A program made the translations under genes and the position numbers. This document shows, piece by piece, positions 9,088 through 18,091 of a stretch of DNA of 43,050 nucleotides. This DNA comes from Desulfofundulus luciae (GTDB taxonomy: Bacteria; Bacillota; Desulfotomaculia; Desulfotomaculales; Desulfovirgulaceae). Position 1 is the first letter of the stretch. Each line of letters opens with the position of its first letter. A model generated the notes under the pieces. The model was given only the letters and a program-made list of their open reading frames with translations, was not told where the DNA came from and did no database searches. Location of the stretch: NCBI RefSeq assembly GCF_030813795.1, contig NZ_JAUSUX010000023.1, positions 1-43,050 of the forward strand, in the 5' to 3' direction.

Positions 9088-9315
9088 TTAATACTCCTGC
9101 ACGCCTTCGTTTGCCCCCTTAATTTTGTCTTCACCTTTCTTCGCCAGCCAGGTAAACAGTCCAGCCAGTATCACTGCATAAAAGACCAGGAATACAAATC
9201 CCCAATTCAGCAAAGGAATGTGGTAGACCACCCGGCTGGACCAGAAAAGGGGAGAAAAGGCAATTACCACACCTGCCAGCAGTAGCAGGCAGAAAGATAC
9301 CGCCAGTTTTTCCAC
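9088..9315 (-). CDS. Small two-helix membrane protein, probable symporter accessory subunit
   Basis: A 75-residue protein with two hydrophobic helices (about residues 5-23 and 36-58) and a charged C-terminal tail (KKGEDKIKGANEG). GTG at 9315 is chosen because AAAGGAGGGG lies just before it; the longer open frame upstream runs inside the symporter gene. It begins 26 bases after the symporter stop. Small companion proteins next to sodium:solute symporters are common (DUF485/DUF3311/DUF4212-like groups) and are thought to help assembly or transport. The exact family is not recognised here. Confidence 0.7.
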   Translation of the reverse strand: MEKLAVSFCLLLLAGVVIAFSPLFWSSRVVYHIPLLNWGFVFLVFYAVILAGLFTWLAKKGEDKIKGANEGVQEY

Positions 9316-9341
9316 TGCCACCCCTCCTTTCCGAGCCAGGG

Positions 9342-10781
9342 CTATGCCCGTATTTGCTTCACCAGTTGCCTTACCTCGTCGGTTGCCGGTGCCGTCAGCA
9401 GGCTGACCACCACCGTAACGACCAGCGATGCCGCCACCCCTACCAGGGCGGCAGTAAACAGGGGCACCAGCCCGCCCAGTTGAAAGACAACAAACGCCAC
9501 GAAACCACCCACCATACCGGCCAGGGCACCAGCCCGGGTTGTCCTCTCCCACCAGATGCCCAGCCACAGAGGGAAAAAGAAACTGGCGCCAATTCCCCCG
9601 GTAATCAGGCCCACTATAACTCCAATCAGGCCCGGTGGTCGCAGGGCGATGATGATGGCCAGAATCCCCGCTACCAGCATGACCACCCGGGCCACCCAAA
9701 ACACACTTTTTGCTTCGGCGCCGGGCCGGATCAGGCGTTTGTATATATCATGCCCCACCGCTGCCCCGATGGCCAGCAACATGGCATCGGTGGTGGACTG
9801 GATGGCAGCCAGAATGGCGGCCACACTCAGCCCCTTAAGGATGGGAGAGAAGTAACGGTCCATGACAGCCAGAGTGATGAAATCCGGATCCTTTAAAGGC
9901 GGCAGATGAATCTTGGCTGCCGCCAGGATCATGGTATAGGCAAAAAGGCCCACAAATATATCCATCATGATCACTGCTATAAGCACGGAAACCCTCCCCG
10001 CATGGGGATTACGGACGGTATACTGCCGCATCACCACGTGGGGGGAAGCTCCCATAAAAAAGACCATGGAAAGGGCAAAACCCAGCACGGACCAGAAGGA
10101 CATCTTGGGAGAAAGATAAGCAAAATGGGGATCCGCGGCCACGGCCGACTGCAGGACGTTACCTATACTACCGCCAAATTCGGCCAGGATAAAAGCACCC
10201 AGGCCTACGGCAAATAAAAACATCAACAATCCCTGGATAAAATCGGTCCAGGTTATGGCCAGCATGCCACCCAGCACAACGTAAATAACGTAAACAAATC
10301 CGATTAAGATAACCCCCTGCCAGTAGGGTAGGCCCAGCAAATATTGCAGTACCAGGCCGCCGCCTTTAAGCTGAGGTATGAGGTAGACGAAGAAGAAAAC
10401 CACGGTAATCAGGCTGTAAACGATCCTGATGGCCTGCCCACCGTAACGCATCTCAAAGAAGTCGCCGAGGGTGAACCCGCCCAGCCGGCGTAAAGGGCCG
10501 GCAAAGGAAATTAGAGCAAAAGCATACCCCACCGCTGCCCCGGCTGCGCAGGCAAGGGACATGGGGAGGCCGTAAACATAACCCACCGCTACAAAACCCA
10601 TGAAGGTGGCGGCACTGCCAATTGCCGAAAAGATGGCCACCCCGTTTACCAGTGCCCCCACTGAACGCTCGGCCACCCAAAAAGAAGCTTCGCTGCGGGT
10701 ACTGGCCCACCTGAACCACCAGCCAATTAAAAGCATGGTCAAAAAGTACAGGATTACCACACCAAGTTCTACGCCGTGCAT
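9342..10781 (-). CDS. Sodium:solute symporter (SSS family)
   Basis: An integral membrane transporter of 479 residues with about 13 hydrophobic helices. Typical SSS features are the N-terminal STRSEASFWVAERSVGALVN segment, the IFSAIGSAATFMGFVAVGY helix, LRRLGGFTLGDFFEMRYG and VLGGMLAITWTDFIQG. It would import a small organic solute, often a carboxylate, with sodium. The N-terminal and GDFFEMRYG segments resemble acetate/proline-type members, but substrate cannot be read from sequence. The ATG at 10781 has a weak GGGGTGA site. A small membrane protein follows and the AhpD-like gene precedes it, so it probably belongs to the hyuA-hyuB transcription unit. Confidence 0.9.
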   Translation of the reverse strand: MHGVELGVVILYFLTMLLIGWWFRWASTRSEASFWVAERSVGALVNGVAIFSAIGSAATFMGFVAVGYVYGLPMSLACAAGAAVGYAFALISFAGPLRRLGGFTLGDFFEMRYGGQAIRIVYSLITVVFFFVYLIPQLKGGGLVLQYLLGLPYWQGVILIGFVYVIYVVLGGMLAITWTDFIQGLLMFLFAVGLGAFILAEFGGSIGNVLQSAVAADPHFAYLSPKMSFWSVLGFALSMVFFMGASPHVVMRQYTVRNPHAGRVSVLIAVIMMDIFVGLFAYTMILAAAKIHLPPLKDPDFITLAVMDRYFSPILKGLSVAAILAAIQSTTDAMLLAIGAAVGHDIYKRLIRPGAEAKSVFWVARVVMLVAGILAIIIALRPPGLIGVIVGLITGGIGASFFFPLWLGIWWERTTRAGALAGMVGGFVAFVVFQLGGLVPLFTAALVGVAASLVVTVVVSLLTAPATDEVRQLVKQIRA

Positions 10782-10883
10782 TTTTTCACCCCGCTTTCAG
10801 CTTGTTGTAATAAACGTCGTCCCGGTTATTTAAACTTGCACCTGCTATCCACCTCCTTTGTTACGAACGGGTTCCGATGATCA

Positions 10884-10908
10884 GGCCGGGATAAGACTTA
10901 TCCCGGCC
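10884..10908 (-). terminator. Perfect 11-bp hairpin between the AhpD-like gene and the symporter
   Basis: GGCCGGGATAA and TTATCCCGGCC pair perfectly around a three-base loop, 12 bases after the AhpD-like stop. No T-run follows on the minus strand, so partial termination or mRNA processing is as likely as full termination. Confidence 0.5.
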
Positions 10909-10920
10909 CAACCAGCCCGG

Positions 10921-11451
10921 CTAGTAATCTTCCAGGTCCAGCTTCATGGCTTCGTTAAAGCGGTTGATCATGCTGTAAAGGCAAATTAGGCAGGTGATCT
11001 CCACTATCTGGGAGTCGGAGTAAAACTGTTGCATGCGGGCAAAGAGCTCGTCGGACACCCCGTTGGCATCCCGGCTCAGCTTTTCGGTGTACTCCAGGGC
11101 TACCTTTTCTGCCTCGGTGAGGAGGGGGGAGTCCAGGTGGTCTACGGCTGCAATCTCCTCATCCGTCATCTCCATCTTGCGCATGATCTGGACGTGGGCA
11201 TGGCTGCAGTAAACCGAGCCGTTAACTCTGGAAGCTTTTAAAATAATCTTTTCCTTTAGCCTGGCATCCACCTCATCGGGAGCCTGTACCGCAGCCACAA
11301 AAGGTCCGATGGTACGCAATATTTCCGGTTTATAGGCCATTATTTTGTAGATATTGGTTACCTTCCCCCGTTTTGCAATCATGCGCTGGTAAGCTTCCTT
11401 TATGCGGGGATCCTTTGCCTCTTCCTCCTCGATGTATTTCAGCCTGGCCAT
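10921..11451 (-). CDS. AhpD/carboxymuconolactone-decarboxylase-like protein with degenerate CxxC
   Basis: A 176-residue all-helical AhpD-fold protein. The family motif CxxCxxxH appears as VNGSVYCSHAH, so the first Cys is Ser79 while Cys82 and His86 remain. AhpD relatives act as thiol-dependent peroxidase partners; others are decarboxylases or of unknown function. The loss of one Cys argues against ordinary disulfide exchange. It starts at ATG 11451, 20 bases after the hyuB-like stop, and is clearly in the same operon. It could serve the HyuA/HyuB reaction, but no small subunit of the acetone-carboxylase gamma type is visible, and this protein is not one. Confidence 0.8.
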   Translation of the reverse strand: MARLKYIEEEEAKDPRIKEAYQRMIAKRGKVTNIYKIMAYKPEILRTIGPFVAAVQAPDEVDARLKEKIILKASRVNGSVYCSHAHVQIMRKMEMTDEEIAAVDHLDSPLLTEAEKVALEYTEKLSRDANGVSDELFARMQQFYSDSQIVEITCLICLYSMINRFNEAMKLDLEDY

Positions 11452-11471
11452 ATAATTCCCCTCTTTCCTGC

Positions 11472-13310
11472 CTACAGGACTTGCTCTTGAGCCTTCATTT
11501 TCTGGCGTAGCTTTTCAGTAGCCTTATAGTCTATCTCAAAGGTTGCCGGATTTATTACCACCCCGTAAACATTGCGGGCCGTTTCCAGAGTGATGTACTC
11601 ATCAATGACGTCTTCCCTCACCAGCCACGGCTCCCTCTCCAGAGGAGAACCATAGCCGCCGCCACCGGTCATAGCCCAGTATATGGTCTGATCCGGGGTT
11701 ATTTTTTCTCCCTGAAATTTTGAGGGCAGAATTTTAATGGTTTTCCCCGTCCGGGCATCCCGCAACTCAGCCCTGGCCGGGTGGCCTCCACGACCGCCAA
11801 ACACACCATGCACGGGGGTATAAAACTTGGTGCACAGGGAAGTGCATTCCACCACCGTTCCCACGGGACTCACCTCGTACTCCACCCCCATGCCCCCCCG
11901 GCGCCGGCCCGCTCCACTCCCGGGAAAGTTCTCATCCTTACAAATGCGCCGGTAGCGATATAAAAGCGGCCAGTATTGCTCTTCGATTTCGATATTGGGC
12001 ATGGTGACATTGGAACATTTCTGACAGGCGGTGGGCCAGCCGTCTAAAGTTTTCCTGCCACCGCCACCGCCGCCGCCGGCACTCTGCAGCAGCGCAATAA
12101 AGGGTTTACCGGTGCGCGGATCCGTGCCAAACATGAACTGGAAGCCCCAGGCTCCCGCCCAGACCCCGGATCCCAGGTCGGGGTTGGCCAGGCTCAGGCA
12201 GTACCATACCAGGTTGTGCACCAGGTGTCCCGTTTCGGTGCTGCACGCCCCAATAGCCGCCCCAGGATTACAGTTGAGCAGGCTGCCCCGCTCGGTAATG
12301 AGATCCATGGGCACCATGGAGCCGTAACACTTGGGGCAATCGGGCAGCATGGCCATTAGAGCCGAATAGGAGTGGGCAACCACATTCCCCCACCGGGAGT
12401 TGATGAATCCCTTTGCCTGGGGATCGGTGCCGCTGAAATCAAAGGTAAGGCGATCTCCCCTGACGATCATGGCACATTTTACCCGGTAGCTCTTATCGGT
12501 CTGTCCGTCCCCGTCTACAAAATCTTCTCCCTCATATACCCCATCGGGCATAGCCGCAATCAGGCTCCTTACCTTTGCTTCAGCATAGTGGTGCAGGGCA
12601 ATATAGATATCTTTGAGGGTTTTGACCCCGTAGCGGGCCGCCAGTTCCTGTAACCGCATGGCACCTACTTTTACCCCGTGCACCTGGGCCATGAGATCGC
12701 CCCGCTGGGGTTCGGGCATCCGTACATTGGTCAGGAAAATATTCAGGATATCTTCCCGCAATTTGCCCCCTTCAAAAAGTTTGGTGGTGGGCGGAAAACG
12801 AACTCCTTCCTGGTAAAGTTCGGTAGCCCTGGGCGAAATGCTGGTGGGAGCAATTCCCCCCATGTCCAGGTGGTGCACCACACATCCTGCAAAGCCGATT
12901 AGCTCCCCCTGGAAATAAACCGGGTGGAAAAGGGATAAGTCCGGAGTATGCCCCCCGCCGTACAGGGCATCGTTGCTCATGAAGATATCGCCTTCATGGA
13001 TGTTTTCCCAACCCACCGTATCAATTAATGCTTCCAGGTGGTACTGCATGGCTCCCTGGTGGCCGGGCAGAAATTCCCCCATGCCCACCATGTGACCTTC
13101 GTGGTCAAAAACGGCACAGGAAAAATCCTTGGTTTCGGCAAAGATGGGGGTGTGGGCCGTGCTGTGCACTGCCGCTCCCATTTCGTTGGCAATGGCAAAT
13201 AACCGGTTTTTAACTATCTCCAGCAGTACCGGATCCACCTCGGGCACCGTTTCATGGGAAAGGGTACAGTAATACCTTTCCTTATTGCCTTCCAGGCGTT
13301 CCACAGGCAT
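11472..13310 (-). CDS. Hydantoinase B / acetone-carboxylase alpha-like subunit
   Basis: A 612-residue HyuB-family protein. Recognisable blocks are DPVLLEIVKNRLFAIANEMG, the FAETKDFSCAVFD region, GHMVGMGEFLPGHQGAM, the metal-site-like SNDALYGGGHTPD and VVHHLDMGGIAP, FDFSGTDPQAKGFINS, and a glycine-rich segment with eight consecutive Gly near residue 420. Family members pair with HyuA to hydrolyse cyclic amides (N-methylhydantoin, 5-oxoproline) or to carboxylate ketones using ATP. It starts at ATG 13310 behind AAGGGGGG, 13 bases after the hyuA-like stop. Sequence alone does not tell hydrolysis from carboxylation; the absence of an AcxC-like subunit slightly favours an amide or other substrate (inference). 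Confidence 0.9.
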   Translation of the reverse strand: MPVERLEGNKERYYCTLSHETVPEVDPVLLEIVKNRLFAIANEMGAAVHSTAHTPIFAETKDFSCAVFDHEGHMVGMGEFLPGHQGAMQYHLEALIDTVGWENIHEGDIFMSNDALYGGGHTPDLSLFHPVYFQGELIGFAGCVVHHLDMGGIAPTSISPRATELYQEGVRFPPTTKLFEGGKLREDILNIFLTNVRMPEPQRGDLMAQVHGVKVGAMRLQELAARYGVKTLKDIYIALHHYAEAKVRSLIAAMPDGVYEGEDFVDGDGQTDKSYRVKCAMIVRGDRLTFDFSGTDPQAKGFINSRWGNVVAHSYSALMAMLPDCPKCYGSMVPMDLITERGSLLNCNPGAAIGACSTETGHLVHNLVWYCLSLANPDLGSGVWAGAWGFQFMFGTDPRTGKPFIALLQSAGGGGGGGRKTLDGWPTACQKCSNVTMPNIEIEEQYWPLLYRYRRICKDENFPGSGAGRRRGGMGVEYEVSPVGTVVECTSLCTKFYTPVHGVFGGRGGHPARAELRDARTGKTIKILPSKFQGEKITPDQTIYWAMTGGGGYGSPLEREPWLVREDVIDEYITLETARNVYGVVINPATFEIDYKATEKLRQKMKAQEQVL

Positions 13311-13323
13311 TTCTTTTCCCCCC

Positions 13324-15399
13324 TTAAACTGGAGTTATAATGGCGTTTAGAAATTCATCCCACTGGCACCGCTGACCGGGCCTGATAACCAGGGTGGTAT
13401 CAGGGTACTCCACCACAGCCGGTCCTTCAATGGTGCAACCGGCAGGAATCTTCTCACCCCGGTATACGGGTGTTTCCACAAATCCCCCCGCTTCACTGAA
13501 ATACACCTGCCGCAAATCATTCCTGAGGGCAACACCATCAACTTCCACAATATCCCTGCGGGACAAAACGGGATGGGGCACCAGGCCCACTCCTTCCACC
13601 CTGAAAGTTACCACCTGCAGGGGAAGGTCCTCGCTGAAGCCGTACCTGGCCCGGTAAATATCTGCATAGGCCCGCTTCAGGGCCGGTAAATGTTCCTCCC
13701 GGAGACGTGTTTCGGGCAGAGGTACATTCAGTTCGTGAAGCTGGCCCATAAAGCTCATGTCCGCCGAGGCCCGGATGATTATCTTTTCCTCCGTAATGCC
13801 TTCCCGGATCAGGGTAGCCCGAGCTCTTTCCTCCATCTCCGCCAGCAGGTCATTGGCCTGATCCAGGTCCATCTGGTCCAGCAGGGCCCGGAAAGTGCGG
13901 GAATAGGTATGTCTTAAGTTGGTGGTCAGCAACCCGAAGGAGGAAAAGGTGGCCGCATTAGCCGGTATTATCAGCCTGGTGGCTCCTATTTCCCGCATTA
14001 TAGAAGCAGCGTGGGTGGGACCGGCTCCTCCGTAGGCCATTAAAACCACATCCCGGGGATCGATTCCCTTCTGTACCGTCAAAAGGCGCACGGCATCGAT
14101 CATATTGGCTTCTACCACCCGCACAATTCCATCGGCTGCTCGAATCTCATCCACTCCCAGGGGCCCGGCTATTTTGGTACCAATGGCCTCCCGGGCCCTG
14201 TCCACATCCAGTTCCATGCGGCCGCCCAGGAAATAGTGCGGATTGATGAACCCCAAAAGCACGTCGGCATCAGTTACCGTAGGCTCCTCCCCACCGCGCC
14301 CGAAGCAGGCCGGGCCAGGCACCGAGCCCGCGCTATGGGGACCCACCCGCAACACCCCCTGGGCATCCACCCAGGCTATGGTTCCGCCCCCGGCCCCAAT
14401 GGAACGGATGTCTATGCGTTCACCCATCAAGGGGTAAGATGCCACCTCGCTTATGGTACAGGTTAAAGGCTCTCCATCCCGGATCAGGCCCACATCAAAG
14501 CTGGTTCCTCCCATATCCATGGCCAGAATATCGCGGAGCCCGAGCAAAGCCCCCATGTACCGGGCAGCCATCACTCCACCCGCCGGACCGGAAAAAATGG
14601 TATTGACCGGGCGTAGAGCGGCTTCTTCCAGCCCGGAAACTCCCCCGTTGGACTGCATGATATGTACGGGAGAAGCATATCCCCGGCTACGCAGCTGGTC
14701 ATCCACCTGGGCAAGGTGGGATGACACTGTTTTGCCCACGTAGGCGTTAAAGACAGTGGTGCTCATGCGCTCGTACTCCCGGATTTCCGGTGCCACATCC
14801 ACGGAAGCGGAAACAAACACCTGGGGAAATTCTTCTTTAACTATCCGGGCCACCAACCGTTCGTGATGCGGGTTGGCGTAAGAGTGGAGAAAACAGATGG
14901 CTACTGCTTCCATGCTCCCCCTGCTGGAACGCTGGCCTAACAGTTTGCGGATTTTCTCCCGGACCTCCTCCACATTCAGGGGAGTAACCACCTGGCCCCG
15001 GGCATCCACCCGTTCGTTAATTTCCACCGTATGGGCCCGGCGCACAAAGGGCGCCGGGTAGGGCTCCTGGCAATCCCAAATGCTCTTCCGTACACCCCGG
15101 CGAAGAAAGAGGGTATCCCGGAAACCGGACGTAACCAAACAACCCACCCGTTCCTCATTGGCCCGCTGGACAATGGTGTTGGTGGCTATGGTGGTGCTGT
15201 AAATGATTCTGCCTGTACCGCCCAGCAATTTTTCCACCGTCAGCCCCAGCAACCCGGCCGCACCGTCCACTCCCTGGATCAAACCGTCACAACACAGGTA
15301 GGTGGTAGGTATCTTATAACTTACTGTTCTACCTTCCGGCCCCATCACCACTATGTCACAAAAAGTCCCGCCGGTATCAATACCCACGGTATAATCCAT
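13324..15399 (-). CDS. Hydantoinase A / acetone-carboxylase beta-like ATPase subunit
   Basis: A 691-residue HyuA-family protein with an ASKHA ATPase core: DYTVGIDTGGTFCDIVV (phosphate 1), LAMDMGGTSFDV (phosphate 2), GPAGGVMAARYMG and YGGAGPTHA. It supplies ATP-dependent activation, by phosphorylation of the enolate or amide, for the HyuB partner. ATG 15399 begins the conserved domain; GGAGG lies 12 bases upstream, and an in-frame TTG two codons earlier is a possible alternative. An upstream ATG at 15456 would add an unconserved extension. It is the first gene of an operon that runs through the B subunit, the AhpD-like protein and probably the symporter. A 35-base element (15493-15527) shared with the acyl-CoA operon lies about 95 bases upstream. 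Confidence 0.9.
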   Translation of the reverse strand: MDYTVGIDTGGTFCDIVVMGPEGRTVSYKIPTTYLCCDGLIQGVDGAAGLLGLTVEKLLGGTGRIIYSTTIATNTIVQRANEERVGCLVTSGFRDTLFLRRGVRKSIWDCQEPYPAPFVRRAHTVEINERVDARGQVVTPLNVEEVREKIRKLLGQRSSRGSMEAVAICFLHSYANPHHERLVARIVKEEFPQVFVSASVDVAPEIREYERMSTTVFNAYVGKTVSSHLAQVDDQLRSRGYASPVHIMQSNGGVSGLEEAALRPVNTIFSGPAGGVMAARYMGALLGLRDILAMDMGGTSFDVGLIRDGEPLTCTISEVASYPLMGERIDIRSIGAGGGTIAWVDAQGVLRVGPHSAGSVPGPACFGRGGEEPTVTDADVLLGFINPHYFLGGRMELDVDRAREAIGTKIAGPLGVDEIRAADGIVRVVEANMIDAVRLLTVQKGIDPRDVVLMAYGGAGPTHAASIMREIGATRLIIPANAATFSSFGLLTTNLRHTYSRTFRALLDQMDLDQANDLLAEMEERARATLIREGITEEKIIIRASADMSFMGQLHELNVPLPETRLREEHLPALKRAYADIYRARYGFSEDLPLQVVTFRVEGVGLVPHPVLSRRDIVEVDGVALRNDLRQVYFSEAGGFVETPVYRGEKIPAGCTIEGPAVVEYPDTTLVIRPGQRCQWDEFLNAIITPV

Positions 15400-15492
15400 A
15401 ATCAATTGGATCCTCCTTTCCTGCACCACCTGAACAAAAACCGGGCGCCGGTACAATAATTGAACACTTTTTCATTAAATATTAGCCCCCCC

Positions 15493-15527
15493 GTAACACG
15501 CCGGGTGTTCCGCCTGGTGAACGGTGA
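15493..15527 (-). promoter_or_regulatory. Shared operator-like element upstream of the hyuA-like operon
   Basis: On the plus strand the element reads GTAACAC, four bases, GGTGTT, six bases, GGTGAACGGTGA. The same arrangement with identical spacing occurs at 27049-27083, upstream of the condensing-enzyme operon. It sits about 95 bases before the hyuA start. The repeated GGTG half-sites suggest a transcription factor that binds both promoters. The factor is unknown. Confidence 0.55.
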
Positions 15528-15645
15528 AAAAACAATGGTTACCGGATGGATCATCAACTCAAATGGTAAAGAAAAAATCCGGCTTACTGGTTCGGGAACG
15601 GATCCCGGACCATACCGGATTCACCGGGGAGGTCCCATGTATCTC

Positions 15646-16440
15646 TTAAAAAGAGCATTCCCGGAAGAAGTCTTTGATGCGCGGTATCAGCTCGGAGCCC
15701 CGCTCAATGGTAAGCAGGTGGCCGGCACCGGCATACTCCAGGTACTGTGCCCGCGGCAAACGGGAAGCCACCTGCCGCCCGTGTTCCACGGGAACAACCA
15801 TATCCAGGGCACCGTGGCACACCAGCACGGGCACGTGCACCTGTGTCAAAAGCTCCAGGGTATCGTGGGTTTTCACGGCTCCCACCTGGGCACGGTATCC
15901 AGCCACAGGCCGGTTCATAGCCGAAACCCTTTCCAGATAGGGTTCCACAAAGTCGGGATTCCGGTTGATGAACTCCGGGCTGGCTGCCCAGAACAGGAGC
16001 ATCCGGGCATAATCCCGGGGGCTCAAGACGGCTTGCAGGTCCGCCCATAACTGCAACAACCCGGCAATAAACCGGTCGGTTTTCGCCCAGGTGCCCAACA
16101 GAACCGCCCCCCGGACCCGCTGCGGGTGCCGGATCATTACCTGCTGGGCAACGGCACTTCCCAGCGAAATGCCCACCAGAAAAGCCTTTTCCATACCCAG
16201 GGCCTCCAGCAAACCCGCCACATCGTCCCCCATCTGAGCCGTGGAGTAAGGCCCCTCCGGAACGGAAGTCTGGCCCATGCCCCGGTTGTCAAATAAAAGG
16301 CAGGTGTAACCATCGAAGTGGGAAACCAGGGGCAACCAGGTGGTGTGATCGGTCCCCGTACCGCTGATAAAAACCACCGGGAAACCGCTGCCAAACAGAT
16401 GGTAATTGATCTCAATCTCCCCTACCTTCACTTTGGGCAT
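15646..16440 (-). CDS. Alpha/beta hydrolase (enol-lactonase/esterase-like)
   Basis: A 264-residue alpha/beta hydrolase of the size of 3-oxoadipate enol-lactonases. The catalytic triad is visible: nucleophile Ser92 in GISLGSA, acid Asp213 in HGALDMVVP, and His241 in GAGHLLT. The oxyanion region is SGTGTDHTTW. It would hydrolyse an ester, lactone or amide of small size in the cytosol. ATG 16440 follows AAGGTGATA. It lies between the dehydratase-like flavoenzyme and the hyuA-like operon on the same strand and may act on their intermediates (inference). Confidence 0.88.
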   Translation of the reverse strand: MPKVKVGEIEINYHLFGSGFPVVFISGTGTDHTTWLPLVSHFDGYTCLLFDNRGMGQTSVPEGPYSTAQMGDDVAGLLEALGMEKAFLVGISLGSAVAQQVMIRHPQRVRGAVLLGTWAKTDRFIAGLLQLWADLQAVLSPRDYARMLLFWAASPEFINRNPDFVEPYLERVSAMNRPVAGYRAQVGAVKTHDTLELLTQVHVPVLVCHGALDMVVPVEHGRQVASRLPRAQYLEYAGAGHLLTIERGSELIPRIKDFFRECSF

Positions 16441-16550
16441 TTTTTATCACCTTCTTAACCGGTATCCTTTCTATATAAAAAATCATAACACCCCGGTAAA
16501 AATTCAGGGATTTATTTGCCCAGCGGCAAAAAAATTACCTCCAGAGGTTA

Positions 16551-17993
16551 TTATTTTCTATCAATGGCACGCAATGCCCTTTCCCGCACCCCTTGCAGAT
16601 TGTAGTCGGCCAAAACCCTTTCCCGCAAAGTTTGGGACGTAGCACCGCCGCTGATGCACATGCCGTGGTACCATCCGGCAAATGGCGAAGCCACCAGGTC
16701 CTCCACCAGCTTGATGGCCTTCACCCTGTCCACCACCGCCACATCATCCCGGGTACATAAATATTTTTCCAGGTAAGGACCGGTTACCGGGTGAAAATAA
16801 TCTTTCTCCGAGCCCAGGGTAGTGACCACTCCCCCACCCGCTTCCTGGAGAAAATAACGTTCCTCACCAAGCTTCATGGCAGCAAAAACTTTTCCTGCAT
16901 TGCCGTAAATGCGTCTGGGAATGTACACTCCAGACTCATGGGTATGGCCATCCACGGCAGCCGCCAGAGCTGCCGCGTAAACCAGTTCAGCACTTAAAAT
17001 CATATCAGTCAGGTAGCCCCTTATATGGGGAGCCTGAGCCGTGCCATTGTAATCGGTAATCAGAGACAGAGCCCCAATGGCCGTATCCATGCTGGCTGCC
17101 CGACAGGCACACTTGTGCCAGGTGTGAAAGGAATTAAAAACCGAGAGCATTAAACCGCTGAATTCCACCTCGCCGCACAGGAAAACATTCTCCCAGGGCA
17201 CGAACACATGGTCAAAGACTATAAAGGTTTCCAGTTGACCAAAGCGAGAACTGACGGGATTTTCCAGTTCCCGGCGTTCTCCGGGAGAAGGGGGTTCCTT
17301 GCAAATAAAAGTAATCCCCGGGGCATCCACCGGCGTAAAAAAGGCTACTGCAAATTCCTTTTCGTCGGCCATCATGGGGCGGCAGGGAAAGACACAAAGC
17401 ATATTGGTATAGGGAGCCGCCGTGCTGTGAGCTTTAGCTCCCTTGACCACAATGCCGTCTGCCCTCTTTTCCACCACATGCAAGTACATGTCCGGATCCG
17501 GCTGCTCCGCCGGCCGGTACCGCCGGTCGCCCTTGGGATCCACAATGGCCCCGCCGATGACCAGGTCCTCCTCCTGTGCCCGCCGGACAATATTCTGTAC
17601 CATCTGGTGGTAATCCGTATTGTAACGGCGGTCGATTTCAAAGCTGGTCACCCAGGCTGCATTTAAACAATCACTGGTCAGGCAGCGATAATGACAGGCA
17701 CAAAGCTTCTCCCCCAGCCGGCGCATAAGCCGGGTTTTAACCAGGGCGTCTTTTTCATCTTTTTGAATGTGGGTCCACCGGGTAATGGGTTCTCCCGTGA
17801 GAGGGGAAAACAGGTTTGAAAGGTCGGCAAACAGGGGATCATGGGCTGCTTCATAGGTTATGCTCACAGAATTGAGGCCGGGTAAAAAACGACCATGGGT
17901 GCAGATATCTTCGACTTCCTCCCCGGCCAGAAAAACCCGGGGCTTCTGACGCTTCAGGCTGGCCAGGTATTCCTGCCTGGTGCGAATAGCCAT
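16551..17993 (-). CDS. 4-hydroxybutyryl-CoA dehydratase/HpaB-family flavoenzyme
   Basis: A 480-residue member of the HpaB / 4-hydroxybutyryl-CoA dehydratase family. The [4Fe-4S] ligand pattern of the dehydratase is retained: C-x3-C at Cys100/Cys104 (ACHYRC) and H-x6-C at His290/Cys297 (FHTWHKCAC). The FAD- and CoA-region blocks DPKGDRRYRP and VEKRADGIVVKGAKAHSTA are present. This favours a radical dehydratase or isomerase over a flavin monooxygenase, which lacks the cluster. From memory of the clostridial enzyme, the catalytic Tyr between His and Cys and the later Glu are replaced (Lys and His), so the substrate may differ. ATG 17993 is preferred because AAGGTGAGG lies before it; a GTG at 18005 sits on that site. 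Confidence 0.82.
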   Translation of the reverse strand: MAIRTRQEYLASLKRQKPRVFLAGEEVEDICTHGRFLPGLNSVSITYEAAHDPLFADLSNLFSPLTGEPITRWTHIQKDEKDALVKTRLMRRLGEKLCACHYRCLTSDCLNAAWVTSFEIDRRYNTDYHQMVQNIVRRAQEEDLVIGGAIVDPKGDRRYRPAEQPDPDMYLHVVEKRADGIVVKGAKAHSTAAPYTNMLCVFPCRPMMADEKEFAVAFFTPVDAPGITFICKEPPSPGERRELENPVSSRFGQLETFIVFDHVFVPWENVFLCGEVEFSGLMLSVFNSFHTWHKCACRAASMDTAIGALSLITDYNGTAQAPHIRGYLTDMILSAELVYAAALAAAVDGHTHESGVYIPRRIYGNAGKVFAAMKLGEERYFLQEAGGGVVTTLGSEKDYFHPVTGPYLEKYLCTRDDVAVVDRVKAIKLVEDLVASPFAGWYHGMCISGGATSQTLRERVLADYNLQGVRERALRAIDRK

Positions 17994-18040
17994 TTTCACC
18001 CTCACCTTTCATAGAGTTTTGCCACGGGCAAAAAAACAAT

Positions 18041-18078
18041 CTGGTTTCCCGATCCCCCACAGGGGATCGGGAAACCAG
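18041..18078 (-). terminator. Intrinsic terminator after the AmiS/UreI gene
   Basis: A perfect 17-bp inverted repeat (CTGGTTTCCCGATCCCC and its complement) with a four-base loop starts 13 bases after the channel gene stop. On the minus strand it is followed within a few bases by TTGTTTTTTT. It separates the channel gene from the flavoenzyme gene. Confidence 0.9.
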
Positions 18079-18091
18079 AAAATTCTGAATT

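Noticed and set aside
15460-16050. Plus-strand frame of 196 codons
   Set aside because: It runs antisense to the clear alpha/beta hydrolase gene and has no family features.
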